A DNA stretch of 64,000 bases from VRUE01 sp963753245 (GTDB lineage: Bacteria; Actinomycetota; Thermoleophilia; Solirubrobacterales; 70-9): contig CAVWBK010000002.1 of assembly GCA_963753245.1 (NCBI GenBank), positions 806,001-870,000 of the forward strand, read 5' to 3'. Shown in pieces: positions 45,499 to 54,563 of this stretch; the first letter of the stretch is position 1; each line of letters starts with the position of its first letter. The notes under the pieces were generated by a model. It was not told the origin of the DNA and made no database searches. It saw only the letters and a program-made list of their open reading frames with translations. The position numbers and the translations under genes were made by a program.

Positions 45499-46524
45499 TC
45501 AGCTGTAGACGGTCTCGCAGTAGCGCGACAGCTCGCGGGCCGCGCCGCGCACCGAGGCGATCGCGGTTGCATAATCCATGCGCAGCGGCCCGACTACCCC
45601 GACCGCGCCGAGGTTGCGGTGCGCAAGGCCGTAGTTGGCGCCGATAACGCTGACCGAGCGCAGCTCCGGCTGCGGGTTCTCAGCACCGATCCAGAGGAAG
45701 ACCGAGCGCTGGTCAAGTGCTGAGCGCAGCATCCCGAGAACACTGGCCCGGCCCTCCAGAGCGCTCATCAGCTTGTCGGCCTCGGGCAGGTCACCGAGGC
45801 GAGCGTCGGCCAGTAGCCGTCCGGCACCGTCCATGTAGAGGGTATCCCCCGCCTCGCCTTCGAGGCTCGTGAAGGCCGGCCCCAGGGCGGCGACGAACTC
45901 GGCCTCAAGTGCATCCAGCTCCGGGTCATCGAGACGATCGACGATCATCCGCGCGCCGATCCCCATCCCCGCCAGCGACTCGTTGAGGTAGCTGGAGGCC
46001 CACTCGACCAGGCCCGGATCAACGGTCGAGGAGAAGTCAAAAACCCGCTTTGCGACCGCCCCGTTGGAGGCAATCGCGACCACCATTACCCGGGCCGGCT
46101 GCAGGCGCAGGACCTCGACCCGGTGGATCGTCGCGGCGACCGTCTCCGGGGGGGCCGTGGCCAGCGCGATCAGGTCGGTGACCTGCGCCAGAGCCGCCGT
46201 CGTCTCGCGCATCGCCTCGTCAACCTCGCGCCGCAGTTGGCAGAGCTCGAAGCCGTTCCTGGGTTGCGGCATCGGAGCTCCGCTGGCAAGCAGCAGATCC
46301 ACATAGCGGCGGTAGCCGGCATCGGTCGGCACCCGGCCCGCCGATGTGTGGGGGTGGGTGAGATGGCCGGCCGCCTCCAGCGCGGCGAACTCAGCTCGCA
46401 CCGTGGAGGCCCCCCAGCGGACCTCGGTCCGCTCGGCGATCTCCTTCGAACCCACCGGTCGCGCCGATGCCAGATAGGCATCGACGACCAGGCGCAGGAT
46501 CAGCTCTTGACGCTCAGACAGCAT
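45499..46524 (-). CDS. hrcA: Heat-inducible transcription repressor HrcA
   Basis: Represses class I heat-shock genes by binding CIRCE operators. N-terminal winged helix (RQELILRLVVDAYLASARPVGSKEIAER and WGASTVRAEFAALEAAGHLTHPHTSAGRVPTDAGYRRYVD), then the GAF-like dimer domain with the C-terminal VVGPLRMDYATAIASVRGAARELS. 341 residues, normal. ATG 46524 lies six bases after TAGACT. I see no CIRCE element (TTAGCACTC/GAGTGCTAA) in front of it. Confidence 0.95.
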   Translation of the reverse strand: MLSERQELILRLVVDAYLASARPVGSKEIAERTEVRWGASTVRAEFAALEAAGHLTHPHTSAGRVPTDAGYRRYVDLLLASGAPMPQPRNGFELCQLRREVDEAMRETTAALAQVTDLIALATAPPETVAATIHRVEVLRLQPARVMVVAIASNGAVAKRVFDFSSTVDPGLVEWASSYLNESLAGMGIGARMIVDRLDDPELDALEAEFVAALGPAFTSLEGEAGDTLYMDGAGRLLADARLGDLPEADKLMSALEGRASVLGMLRSALDQRSVFLWIGAENPQPELRSVSVIGANYGLAHRNLGAVGVVGPLRMDYATAIASVRGAARELSRYCETVYS

Positions 46525-46530
46525 CCCTGC

Positions 46531-46536
46531 AGTCTA
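46531..46536 (-). promoter_or_regulatory. -10 element of hrcA-dnaJ-prmA (TAGACT), leaderless start
   Basis: TAGACT, six bases, then the hrcA ATG, with no Shine-Dalgarno sequence. Confidence 0.5.
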
Positions 46537-46541
46537 GAAGC

Positions 46542-46557
46542 GAGCCCGGGTGGGCTC
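46542..46557. promoter_or_regulatory. Inverted repeat just upstream of the hrcA -10 element
   Basis: GAGCCC-GGGT-GGGCTC lies between the hrcA promoter -10 and its -35 area. It may be an operator replacing CIRCE, or a hairpin ending the transcript from the dehydratase genes upstream. Both readings fit the position. Confidence 0.35.
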
Positions 46558-46647
46558 ATGATTGGCCGGCTTCTGGGGGGCGGTCAGGCAGCCCCTCAGC
46601 CCCCGCAGCTGAGCGTCCGAGCACGCCGGGCCGAGGGCAGCGACCAC

Positions 46648-47040
46648 CTAGAGCTGAATCTCGGCCTCGGCATTGCGAATCGTCTGGTTCTCACCCTGAG
46701 CGGCGACCGTGTCAACGATCGCCCGCCCGGCGTCGATCGATTTAATCGTGCCGCTGACCACGATCTCGGCCTCCGGCGCCCCCATCCCGCGGAACTGGAC
46801 CGAGAGACGTTTGAGCGAGCGCGGGTCGCCGTCGCCGAGCGCTTCGGCGTTGGCACGGGCGACGAGGCCCATCATGTAGAGGCCGTGCAGAATCGTGCCG
46901 GGCAGACCGACCGCGCTGGCGAACTCGGGGTCGATGTGGATCGGGTTGAAGTCCCCGGAGGCCCCGGCATAGCGGTTGGTCAGGTACTTGTCCGGGGTGA
47001 TGCGCAGCTCCTTGACCCGATCTCCGACGCTGACGCTCAT
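46648..47040 (-). CDS. MaoC-like dehydratase, HadB type
   Basis: Hot-dog fold (R)-3-hydroxyacyl dehydratase subunit. The hydratase motif YAGASGDFNPIHIDPEFASAVGLPG contains the catalytic Asp and His, followed by ILHGLYMMG. 130 residues from ATG 47040, the usual size. One base after the HadA-like gene. Together they resemble the mycobacterial HadAB dehydratase of fatty-acid elongation. Confidence 0.88.
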   Translation of the reverse strand: MSVSVGDRVKELRITPDKYLTNRYAGASGDFNPIHIDPEFASAVGLPGTILHGLYMMGLVARANAEALGDGDPRSLKRLSVQFRGMGAPEAEIVVSGTIKSIDAGRAIVDTVAAQGENQTIRNAEAEIQL

Positions 47041-47041
47041 C

Positions 47042-47482
47042 TCAGACCCCCCTGACGATGTTGGTCCAGGTGCCCTTGACGACCTGGGCCCCGTCCTGGT
47101 TGACCGAGTTCGTTTCGAATATGTAAAAGCCCTTGCCGTCCTTCTCGAAGATCGCCAGGCATTTTGCGCTGGTCGTGATCTCGTCGCCCGAGCAGGCCGG
47201 CTCCTCCCACTCGAACTCCTGGCCACCGTGCACCATCGCCGCGAAGTTCATCCCCACCTCGGGGTCAAACATCGCCGGACCCAGCGCCGGCGAGCAGTAC
47301 ACGACGCAGAACATCGGCGGCGCGACGACGTCGCGAAAGCCCGCGGCCCGGGCGGCCTCGCGCTCGAAGTGGACCGGGTTCTCGATCCCCATCACCCGGG
47401 CGTACTCACCGATCTTCTCCTTGCCCACCTCATAGCTACTGGCGGGCCACTGCTTGCCGATTGCGTCAGTTTTCAGTGTCAT
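47042..47482 (-). CDS. MaoC N-terminal-like dehydratase, HadA type
   Basis: Partner hot-dog subunit without the catalytic Asp-His pair, giving the acyl-binding half: YARVMGIENPVHFEREAARAAGFRDVVAPPMF and the HGGQEFEWEEPACSGDEITTSAK segment match FAS1-like dehydratases. 146 residues. ATG 47482 lies nine bases after TAGAAT. First gene of the pair. Confidence 0.88.
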   Translation of the reverse strand: MTLKTDAIGKQWPASSYEVGKEKIGEYARVMGIENPVHFEREAARAAGFRDVVAPPMFCVVYCSPALGPAMFDPEVGMNFAAMVHGGQEFEWEEPACSGDEITTSAKCLAIFEKDGKGFYIFETNSVNQDGAQVVKGTWTNIVRGV

Positions 47483-47491
47483 GGTCGGGGC

Positions 47492-47497
47492 ATTCTA
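47492..47497 (-). promoter_or_regulatory. -10 element of hadAB-like pair (TAGAAT)
   Basis: TAGAAT ends nine bases before the ATG, without a Shine-Dalgarno sequence. It lies between this gene and the lepA stop at 47528. Confidence 0.45.
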
Positions 47498-47527
47498 GGG
47501 AGGCCCGGCGGGCGAGAGCCGCTCGCC

Positions 47528-49321
47528 CTATTCGTCGATCTCTAGGACCGCGAGGAAGGCCTCCTGGGGCACTTCCACCCGGCCCACCGCCTTCATTCTC
47601 TTCTTGCCTGCTTTTTGCTTCTTGAGCAGCTTGTTCTTGCGGGTGACATCGCCACCGTAGAGCTTTGCGGTGACGTCCTTGCGCAATGCCTTGACCGTCT
47701 CGCGAGCGAGGATGTTGGAGCCGATCGCCGCCTGCACGGGGACGTCAAAGAGCTGGCGCGGGATCGTCTTTCGCAGGCGCTCGACCAGGCGCTTGCCCTG
47801 CTCGTAAGCGAATTCGCGATGGACGATTATCGAGAGCGCGTCGACCTTCTCGCCGGCGAGCAGAATGTCGACCTTGACCAGATCTGATGCCCGGTTTTCG
47901 ATCGGCTCGTAGTCCAGCGAGGCGTAGCCGCGGGTCGAGGACTTAAGCAGGTCAAAGAAGTCGAGCACGATCTCCGCCAGCGGCATGTCGTAGCGGATCT
48001 GCACCCGCACCGGGCTCAGATAGTGCATATCGACATGGGTCCCCCGACGCGCCTGGCAGAGCTCCATGACGGCGCCGACCTGCTCGGCGGGGGCGATGAT
48101 CGTGGCACGAATGTAGGGCTCTTCGATCGACTCGATCGTCCCCGGATCGGGCAAATCAGTGGGACTGCGGACCTCCTTGAAGGTGTCGTTGGTGAGATGG
48201 ACCTCGTAGCGCACATTGGGGGTGGTCGAGAGCAGGTCGAGCCCGTACTCGCGTTCCAGCCGCTCGCGCACGATCTCCATGTGGAGCAGGCCGAGAAAGC
48301 CGCAGCGGAAGCCGAAACCAAGCGCCTCGGAGGTCTCCGGCTCCCAGGACAGCGCCGCATCATTTAGAGCCAGCTTCTCAAGCGCGTCGCGCAGGTCTTC
48401 GTAGCGGTCGGTGTCAATCGGGAAGAGCCCGCAGAAGACCATCGGACGGACCTCTCGGTAGCCCTCAAGCGGCCCGGCGGCGGGGACGGCCTGGGCGGTC
48501 AGGGTGTCGCCGACGCGCAACTTGCTGACGTCCTTGATCCCGGTGATCAGGTAGCCGACGTCACCGGCCTGCATGCCGCCCACCGCGGTCATCGCCGGCC
48601 GGAAGAAGCCGATGTCATCGATCTCGGCCTCGGTGCCATTCTGCATCGCCAGGATCCGCTCGTGCTTGGCGAAGGAGCCGTCGACCATCCGCACGTAGGC
48701 GATCACGCCGCGGTACTGGTCGAACTCGGAGTCAAAGATCAGCGCCCGCGTCGGCGCGTCGGGCTCTCCCCTCGGGGCGGGGATGCGCGCGACGATCGCC
48801 TCCAGCACCTCCGCCACCCCGACTCCGGTCTTCGCCGAGATCCACAGCGCTTCCTCGGCGTCGCCGCCGGTCAGGTCGGCGATTTCGGCCGCCACTCGCT
48901 CCGGCTCGGCTCCGGGCAGGTCGACCTTGTTGATCACCGGGATCAGCTCCAGCCCGGCCTCGATCGCCAGGTAGGTATTGGCGACCGTCTGCGCCTCGAC
49001 CCCCTGGGCGGCGTCAACGACGAGCAGCGCGCCCTCGCAGGCGGCGAGGCTGCGCGAGACCTCATAGGAGAAGTCAACGTGGCCGGGGGTGTCGATCAGA
49101 TGCAGGTGGTAGGCCTGCCCGTCGGCGGCCGTGTACTCGACCCGCACCGCCTGCGCCTTGATCGTGATCCCGCGCTCACGCTCGAGGTCCATCGAATCGA
49201 GCATCTGCGCTTGCATTTTGGTCGGATCGACAGCGCCGGTGAGCTCAAGGATGCGGTCGGCCAGCGTCGACTTCCCATGGTCGATGTGGGCGATGATCGA
49301 GAAGTTGCGAATGTGCTCCAT
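47528..49321 (-). CDS. lepA: Elongation factor 4 (LepA)
   Basis: Ribosome-associated translational GTPase. G1 IAHIDHGKSTLADRIL, G2 ERERGITIKAQ, G3 DTPGHVDFSYEV, G4 NKVDLPGA, the LepA-specific FRCGFLGLLHMEIVRERLEREY and the C-terminal KLYGGDVTRKNKLLKKQKAGKKRMK. 597 residues, full length. No clear ribosome binding site; a CATACT hexamer lies 12 bases upstream. Confidence 0.97.
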   Translation of the reverse strand: MEHIRNFSIIAHIDHGKSTLADRILELTGAVDPTKMQAQMLDSMDLERERGITIKAQAVRVEYTAADGQAYHLHLIDTPGHVDFSYEVSRSLAACEGALLVVDAAQGVEAQTVANTYLAIEAGLELIPVINKVDLPGAEPERVAAEIADLTGGDAEEALWISAKTGVGVAEVLEAIVARIPAPRGEPDAPTRALIFDSEFDQYRGVIAYVRMVDGSFAKHERILAMQNGTEAEIDDIGFFRPAMTAVGGMQAGDVGYLITGIKDVSKLRVGDTLTAQAVPAAGPLEGYREVRPMVFCGLFPIDTDRYEDLRDALEKLALNDAALSWEPETSEALGFGFRCGFLGLLHMEIVRERLEREYGLDLLSTTPNVRYEVHLTNDTFKEVRSPTDLPDPGTIESIEEPYIRATIIAPAEQVGAVMELCQARRGTHVDMHYLSPVRVQIRYDMPLAEIVLDFFDLLKSSTRGYASLDYEPIENRASDLVKVDILLAGEKVDALSIIVHREFAYEQGKRLVERLRKTIPRQLFDVPVQAAIGSNILARETVKALRKDVTAKLYGGDVTRKNKLLKKQKAGKKRMKAVGRVEVPQEAFLAVLEIDE

Positions 49322-49540
49322 CGGCAGTGCGCCAGTATGGCGACTGCCGGCGCTGACCCCGCTCGAGCCGAGCTCGAACGGGCCTTGCGGCGCTCATGGC
49401 CCTCGAGAAGGAGCGGCCTTCCCTCGTGCGGCCGCGAGAAGAAGACGCCACGCTTTCCGGAGGACTAGCCGCTCCAGCGGTCGAGGCGCTTCACCTCCAC
49501 GGAGATGGCCGTCGCGCCCTCGCCGGCGGCAATCGCCTCC
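49322..49540. other. Intergenic region between lepA and the GT39-like gene
   Basis: 219 bases with no supported gene. A 43-codon plus-strand frame from ATG 49337 has no ribosome site and no recognisable product. The lepA promoter should lie at the left end, reading leftward. Confidence 0.4.
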
Positions 49541-51565
49541 TTACCGGCGTGCGCCGGGGCATCCCGACGGGGGCAGCGCCCCGTCGAGGTGAAAGACGAC
49601 GGTTGGGGGCTTGCGCAGGACGATCGTGGCACCGGGACCTTCGGTCCAACCGGCCGTGCGCGGATAGGGTGGCTTGCCGGGTTCGATTCGGTCGCGGCTG
49701 GCGACCACGTAGTCGTATTCGCCTTCGTTGAGCAGGCGGCGCCAGGTGCGGCAATCCGACGGTGCGACGAAGCCGCCGTGCGGGCGTTCGACGCCGATGA
49801 ACTGAACGCGGTTGGAGAGGTCGGTGCCAAACAGCGGGTACTGGCGGGTGGAGGTGGTCGCGATCCGCGCCCCCGAGATCGAGCGGGCCCAGCCGAAGGC
49901 CGCGTTCATTCCCGGCGTCGTGAACGCGGGATCCGCGTAGCGACTGCTCAGATAGTGACGCTGCACCGGGTATCCGACCGCCACCACGACCAGCGCACCG
50001 AGGAGCCCGGCGGCGCCGATCCACCGAGCCACCGGCCGATCGGCCGATCGATGACGCATAGCGCCGTCTAGCGGCCGATCGGCGTGAGTGAGAGCGACCA
50101 GGCGCTGGCGGAGGAGGGGGACGGTGGGCAGCAGGGCCAAGCCGAGGATCAGGGCGGGAGTCAGGTAGCGCAGGCCCGATTCGAAGCCGTTGGGCATGCC
50201 GACCGGGCCGGAGGCCGAGGTCGGCGCGATTAGCCAGGCGAGAGCGGCGAGGAGGCCGGCGAGCCCGAGCACTCTCAGCAGCGGCCCGGCTCGGCGGCCA
50301 AGGCAGAGAAGGAGGCCGGCGAGCGCCCCGACGACGACCAGCGGCCAGAACAGGCTGAGGCCGTGATGCAGGCCGGGCAGAAACCACTCAGACCAAACCG
50401 AGCCGTTGGTAAGGTAGCCGAGAACATCGTGAGTTTGGCGGCCGCCAAGCGCCTGAGCGGGCGCCGGCAGGGAAATCGGACCGAGGTGGTGAAACCAGGG
50501 CAGCGGGTTGCCGGTGTGGGCGAGGTTGCGCAGGTACCAGTAGCCGCCGCCGGCCAGGGCCGAGAGGCCGAGCACCACCAGCGCGCGCCAGCGCCGGCCC
50601 CCGGGCGAGATCGCCGTCAGCCCGATCACCAGCGCCGCGCTCGGCAGGAGGAAGTTGAGCTTGGTCCCGGCGGCAAGTCCGGCGGCCAGGCCGATGAGGG
50701 ACAGCGCCCCGACACCCAGGCGCCGCGCTTCGCCCTCGGGACGCTCCGCCCAGGCGTTGGCGGCGATCGCCACCGCGGCGAGCAGGAGGAAGATCCCGGC
50801 CAGGTCGCTGCGCGCCTCTCCCGCTTGGTCTGCGAGCGCCGGCAGAGAGAGCCCGATCGCACCGAGCCCCAGCGAGAACGGCGCGACCCGGTAGGGCCTG
50901 CCTATGCACCAGAGGGCGAGCAGGCAGGCGCTGAACCAGCCGAGGTTGAGCAGCGGCGAGAGGATGTCACGGCCAAAGGCGAGCATGCCCGCGGCATGGA
51001 AGATTTCGGCATTCGCCGGGTAGAACCAGGCGAGGAACTGCGGGGCGATGAAATGCAGGTCCCAGGTATTGCCGCTCTGGAAGAAGCCGGCGGCGAAGGG
51101 GCCGTGGTACCAGGTGGAATCAAAGCCGGTCATGCCCGTGTCGAGGCGCAGGCGGACGCCGTCAGCGAAGTGAAGTAGGGCGATCGCTGCTAGCGCCAGC
51201 GCGATCAGAGTTGGGAGGCTCGGCGCCGCGCCGGCGAGTCCTGTGAGGGGATCAGGAGGGCGCTTCGGGGGCCGTCCTCGAGCCGCCTCATCCCTCACCA
51301 CCCGCCGGAGAAGGGCCCAGGGCCCGACTCCGATAGCGCCGACCGCGAGCAGATAGGGCAGAGCTTTGAAGGCACCGAAGCTGCCGAGCAGCTCTGCCAC
51401 CCAGATCAACAGGGCCGCAGCGAGGACCAGGCTCGCCAGAAACGCGGGGGCGCCCGAAAAGCCGGGGACCAGGCGCCGGCGAATCGCCGTGGCGCCGAGC
51501 CCTGCACAGCCGGCCACGATGAGTATCTCGAGGACACCCAGCAGATAGCGCGGCGCTCCCAGCAT
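49541..51565 (-). CDS. Multi-spanning membrane protein, GT39/ArnT-like glycosyltransferase
   Basis: 674 residues with about a dozen hydrophobic segments. The extracytoplasmic loop after the first block contains TGFDSTWYHGPFAAGFFQSGNTWDL, resembling the acidic first loop of lipid-linked-sugar transferases (GT39/PMT fold), and a soluble C-terminal part (ARIATTSTRQYPLFG to the end) follows the last helix, as in that group. Start at ATG 51565, four bases after the murJ stop; the longer in-frame extension overlaps murJ and has no family-like text. Substrate unknown. Coupling with murJ suggests envelope polymer work. Confidence 0.75.
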   Translation of the reverse strand: MLGAPRYLLGVLEILIVAGCAGLGATAIRRRLVPGFSGAPAFLASLVLAAALLIWVAELLGSFGAFKALPYLLAVGAIGVGPWALLRRVVRDEAARGRPPKRPPDPLTGLAGAAPSLPTLIALALAAIALLHFADGVRLRLDTGMTGFDSTWYHGPFAAGFFQSGNTWDLHFIAPQFLAWFYPANAEIFHAAGMLAFGRDILSPLLNLGWFSACLLALWCIGRPYRVAPFSLGLGAIGLSLPALADQAGEARSDLAGIFLLLAAVAIAANAWAERPEGEARRLGVGALSLIGLAAGLAAGTKLNFLLPSAALVIGLTAISPGGRRWRALVVLGLSALAGGGYWYLRNLAHTGNPLPWFHHLGPISLPAPAQALGGRQTHDVLGYLTNGSVWSEWFLPGLHHGLSLFWPLVVVGALAGLLLCLGRRAGPLLRVLGLAGLLAALAWLIAPTSASGPVGMPNGFESGLRYLTPALILGLALLPTVPLLRQRLVALTHADRPLDGAMRHRSADRPVARWIGAAGLLGALVVVAVGYPVQRHYLSSRYADPAFTTPGMNAAFGWARSISGARIATTSTRQYPLFGTDLSNRVQFIGVERPHGGFVAPSDCRTWRRLLNEGEYDYVVASRDRIEPGKPPYPRTAGWTEGPGATIVLRKPPTVVFHLDGALPPSGCPGARR

Positions 51566-51569
51566 CGGG

Positions 51570-53249
51570 CTAGCGGCGGCGCAGGAGACGGAGGATCTGC
51601 TCGAGCTCGGCGATGCGCAGCAGCTTCGCGATCGCGAGATAGGCGATGCTGCCCGCCGCAAGGCCTGCGCCCAGGGAGATGATCTGGTTCGCCAGCCCGT
51701 TCCCGAGCGCAACCTCGAGGGTGTGCCAAACGAGCCAGCTGATCCCCGCCAAGACCGCCGAGGCGATCGTGATCCGCACGGTGGTCGAGAACAGGCGAGC
51801 GAATTCCAAGCCGCCAAACTCGCGACCGAGGACGATCGCCTGGGCGCCGACCGCCGTGCTGGTGCCGATCCCGGTCCCGGCGACGATCCCGGCAATCCCG
51901 AACGGCTTGTAGAGGAGAAAGGCGGCAAGGATGGAGACGACGAGGTCGATCGCCGCCAGCCCGGTCGCCTGCCAGGGACGCTGAAGGCTGAAGAAGGTCC
52001 GGGTCTGCAGCAGGTAGAGGCCGTTGGTCGGCAGCGAAAAGGCGAACCAGAACAGCGCGGTGGAGACGATCCCGGTCTGGGCCGCGTTGAATTCGCCGCG
52101 CTGGTAGATGAGCCGGATGATCGGGTCCGAGAGCACCAGGATCGCGGCCGCCGCAGGTACCAGGACGAAGAGGATCAGCCGCATCCCGTTGGCCATCGTC
52201 GCTCTCAGGTTGTCGATCTCCCCGGCGTTGGCGAAGCGGGCCAGGGTTGGGAAGAGGACGGTCGCGACGGCCACCGAGAAGATCCCCTGCGGTAGCTGGT
52301 AGATCCTGAACGCTTTTTCAATCGCGGCGGGGGCCTGGGTGCTGACCAGGCTGCCGAAGGTGCTGTTGATCAGCTGGTTGAAATTGATCAGGCCGAGGCT
52401 GATCGTCACCGGCAACATCAACAGGAAGACCCGGCGTACGCCGGGATGGCGCCAGTCAAAGCTGAAGCTGAAGCGATATGGAGTGTGGCGCAGGTCCCAG
52501 GCCGGGATCGCGAGCTGGACCGCGGTGCCGACCAGGATCCCGATCGCGTAGGCGTAGATCCTGTTCTGCCCGTGGAATTTCGGCTCGAGGATGACGAGGA
52601 CGACGATGATCGAGAGGTTCCAGAACAGCGGCGAGATCGCGAAGGCGCCGAAGCGGTCGTAGCTGTTGAGGATGCCGACCACGACGCCGCTCACCCCGAG
52701 CATGATCAGGATCGGGAAGAGAACCTGGGAGAGGCTGACCGTGAGGGCGGTGAGGTCGGGCCCGAAGCCGGGGACGAAGATCGGCATTACGATCGGGGCG
52801 AAGATCACGAAGAAGGCGGTGATCGCGCCGAGCACCATCGTGATGATCAGCAGCAGGGTCGAGGCGAGGCGGAAGGCCTCCTTGTACTGCTTCTTGCCGA
52901 GCAGTTCGGTGAAGATCGGGACGAAGGCCGGTTGCAGAGCCGCATCGGCGAACAGCGCCCGGATCAGGTTCGGCACCGCGAAGGCGATCGTGAAGGCCGA
53001 CATCGGGCCATTGACGCCGTAGTAGCCGGCGGCGACGACTTCGCGGACGAGGCCGGCGACACGCGAGGCGGCGGTGGCGATCGAGAAGAAGGCCGTGGAG
53101 CGGGCGATGCGGCCGGTCTGGCGGCCGGGAGCCGGCTCGGCGGATAATTCCTCACCGGGATCAAAGGCCTCGGCGGCACGCAGCGCGGCGTCTTCGTCGA
53201 CGTCCACGTCCTGGCGATCTGGCGGGTCGGGTGTCTTGGGCGTCTGCAA
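51570..53249 (-). CDS. murJ: Lipid II flippase MurJ (MviN)
   Basis: Moves lipid-linked peptidoglycan precursor across the membrane. MOP-family protein with about 14 hydrophobic segments; N-terminal ATAASRVAGLVREVVAAGYYG, NLIRALFADAALQPAFVPIF and the QTRTFFSLQRPWQATG region are typical. 559 residues. A 45-residue acidic cytoplasmic N-terminus (DVDVDEDAALRAAEAFDPGEE) precedes the first helix. The frame opens with TTG at 53249; an in-frame GTG at 53207 is a possible start. Shares its promoter region with rpsT. Confidence 0.93.
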   Translation of the reverse strand: MQTPKTPDPPDRQDVDVDEDAALRAAEAFDPGEELSAEPAPGRQTGRIARSTAFFSIATAASRVAGLVREVVAAGYYGVNGPMSAFTIAFAVPNLIRALFADAALQPAFVPIFTELLGKKQYKEAFRLASTLLLIITMVLGAITAFFVIFAPIVMPIFVPGFGPDLTALTVSLSQVLFPILIMLGVSGVVVGILNSYDRFGAFAISPLFWNLSIIVVLVILEPKFHGQNRIYAYAIGILVGTAVQLAIPAWDLRHTPYRFSFSFDWRHPGVRRVFLLMLPVTISLGLINFNQLINSTFGSLVSTQAPAAIEKAFRIYQLPQGIFSVAVATVLFPTLARFANAGEIDNLRATMANGMRLILFVLVPAAAAILVLSDPIIRLIYQRGEFNAAQTGIVSTALFWFAFSLPTNGLYLLQTRTFFSLQRPWQATGLAAIDLVVSILAAFLLYKPFGIAGIVAGTGIGTSTAVGAQAIVLGREFGGLEFARLFSTTVRITIASAVLAGISWLVWHTLEVALGNGLANQIISLGAGLAAGSIAYLAIAKLLRIAELEQILRLLRRR

Positions 53250-53263
53250 ACCGGGTCTCAGTC

Positions 53264-53271
53264 GCTATAGT
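53264..53271. promoter_or_regulatory. Symmetric -10 element between murJ and rpsT
   Basis: GCTATAGT reads TATAGT toward rpsT (53266-53271) and TATAGC toward murJ (53264-53269). A palindromic CTATAG core can serve RNA polymerase in both directions. Predicted leaders are about 40 bases for rpsT and under 10 for murJ. Confidence 0.5.
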
Positions 53272-53318
53272 CGACGGCCGCCCGGAGCAGGCAGGACGCC
53301 CGCCCAGGTACACGACTC

Positions 53319-53585
53319 ATGGCCAACATTGCCTCACAGAAGAAGCGGATCCTACGCAGCGAGCGGGAGCGCACGGAGAACCGGCTGCTGACCAGCACGG
53401 TCAAGACCCATTTCCGCCGCCTGGAGGGCGCGGTTGGCTCCGGCGACGCGGATCAGATCGCCAGCGAGCACAAGCTGCTCGTATCGCGAATCGATAAGGC
53501 CGTGCAGAAAGGCGCGATGCACAAGAACACCGGCGCCCGCAAGAAGTCCAAAGCAGCGCGCGTCGCCGCGACCGCCGCGAAGTAG
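53319..53585 (+). CDS. rpsT: 30S ribosomal protein S20
   Basis: Small-subunit primary binder of 16S rRNA. 88 residues, highly basic: MANIASQKKRILRSERER at the start, KTHFRRLEGAV and KGAMHKNTGARKKSKA near the end, a textbook S20. Divergent from murJ and convergent with holA, which stops immediately after. Confidence 0.97.
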   Translation: MANIASQKKRILRSERERTENRLLTSTVKTHFRRLEGAVGSGDADQIASEHKLLVSRIDKAVQKGAMHKNTGARKKSKAARVAATAAK

Positions 53586-54455
53586 TCAGCTCGCGATCCC
53601 GGCCGCCCGCCGCAGCGCGATCGTCAGGGCAAGCTCCTCGCCGTAGTCCGCTCCCCCCCGGCACCAGACCTCGAGGTCGGCCAGTGCGGTGCTCGCCGCG
53701 CGCAGATCACTCTTCCGCGAGCGGCGAATCCGTGAGGCAAGCGCGTAGACCATCCCGGTGACGTTCTCTCCCTGGGCGATCAATCGCTCCGAGACGGCGA
53801 GGGCGGCGCCGGGGTCGCGGTGCTGCAGAGCATCGGCGAGAGACCAGACGATCGCCTCGGAGGTATCGGCGACCATCGAGTCGAGGTCCTCGCGGGTCAC
53901 CACTCCCCCCTCCCCAGCCCACAGCGCGAGGCGGTGCAGCTCGTTGCCCAGCCGCACCGAACCGGGCCCCATGCGCTCGACAAGAGCGCGTGCCGCCTCG
54001 AGCTCGAGCCCGAAGCCGAGCCGGGCTGCCGCGGCGACCAGGGCCCGCGGCATCGCCCGCGGGCTGGGCGCAGCGAACTCGTGAAGCTCACCGCCGGCCG
54101 CCTGTACGGCGCGCCTCAGCTGCTCAGGGGCATCGGCGCGAGCGATCAGGACCAGGGTCAGGTCAGGGGGGAGCGCTCCGAGAGCTTCGCTGACCGCGGC
54201 GAGCTGGCGATCGCGCCAGCGCTCGACCCCGTCGGCGAGCAGGTAGCGGCGCTCCCCGGTCAGTGACATCGCCGGCAGTGAGCCGAGTAGAGCCTCGTGA
54301 TCGGGAGCCCCGCGTCCCTCGCCCGCCTCAAAGACCTCGAGCGCATCGGCCCCTCCCTCAGCCTCGGCTCGCGTCCGCAGCCGCGCCCGGGTCGCATCGA
54401 TCTTGGCGCCGTCGCTGCCAGCGATCAGGTAGAGCGCGCCCATTGCCTCGGCCAT
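53586..54455 (-). CDS. holA: DNA polymerase III subunit delta
   Basis: Clamp-loader subunit that opens the sliding clamp. 289 residues with YLIAGSDGAKIDATRARL, ALVERMGPGSVRLGNELHRLALW and WSLADALQHRDPGAAL, the usual HolA pattern. ATG 54455 follows AAGGGAGG at good spacing, a genuine Shine-Dalgarno start; a GTG one codon upstream is less likely. rpsT-holA neighbourhood is common. Confidence 0.92.
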   Translation of the reverse strand: MAEAMGALYLIAGSDGAKIDATRARLRTRAEAEGGADALEVFEAGEGRGAPDHEALLGSLPAMSLTGERRYLLADGVERWRDRQLAAVSEALGALPPDLTLVLIARADAPEQLRRAVQAAGGELHEFAAPSPRAMPRALVAAAARLGFGLELEAARALVERMGPGSVRLGNELHRLALWAGEGGVVTREDLDSMVADTSEAIVWSLADALQHRDPGAALAVSERLIAQGENVTGMVYALASRIRRSRKSDLRAASTALADLEVWCRGGADYGEELALTIALRRAAGIAS

Positions 54456-54563
54456 CACTCGCCTCCCTTGCTGCCCATTGACCGAGTCTAGACCCGGGCG
54501 CCGGCGTCGCTCCCGGCGCGGACTCAGCCAGCGGCGCGACCGCGGCGCGGATCTTGGTTTCGG

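Noticed and set aside
49337..49468. Possible 43-codon plus-strand gene before the GT39-like region
   Set aside because: No ribosome site, no TANNNT start pattern at the right distance, no recognisable text.
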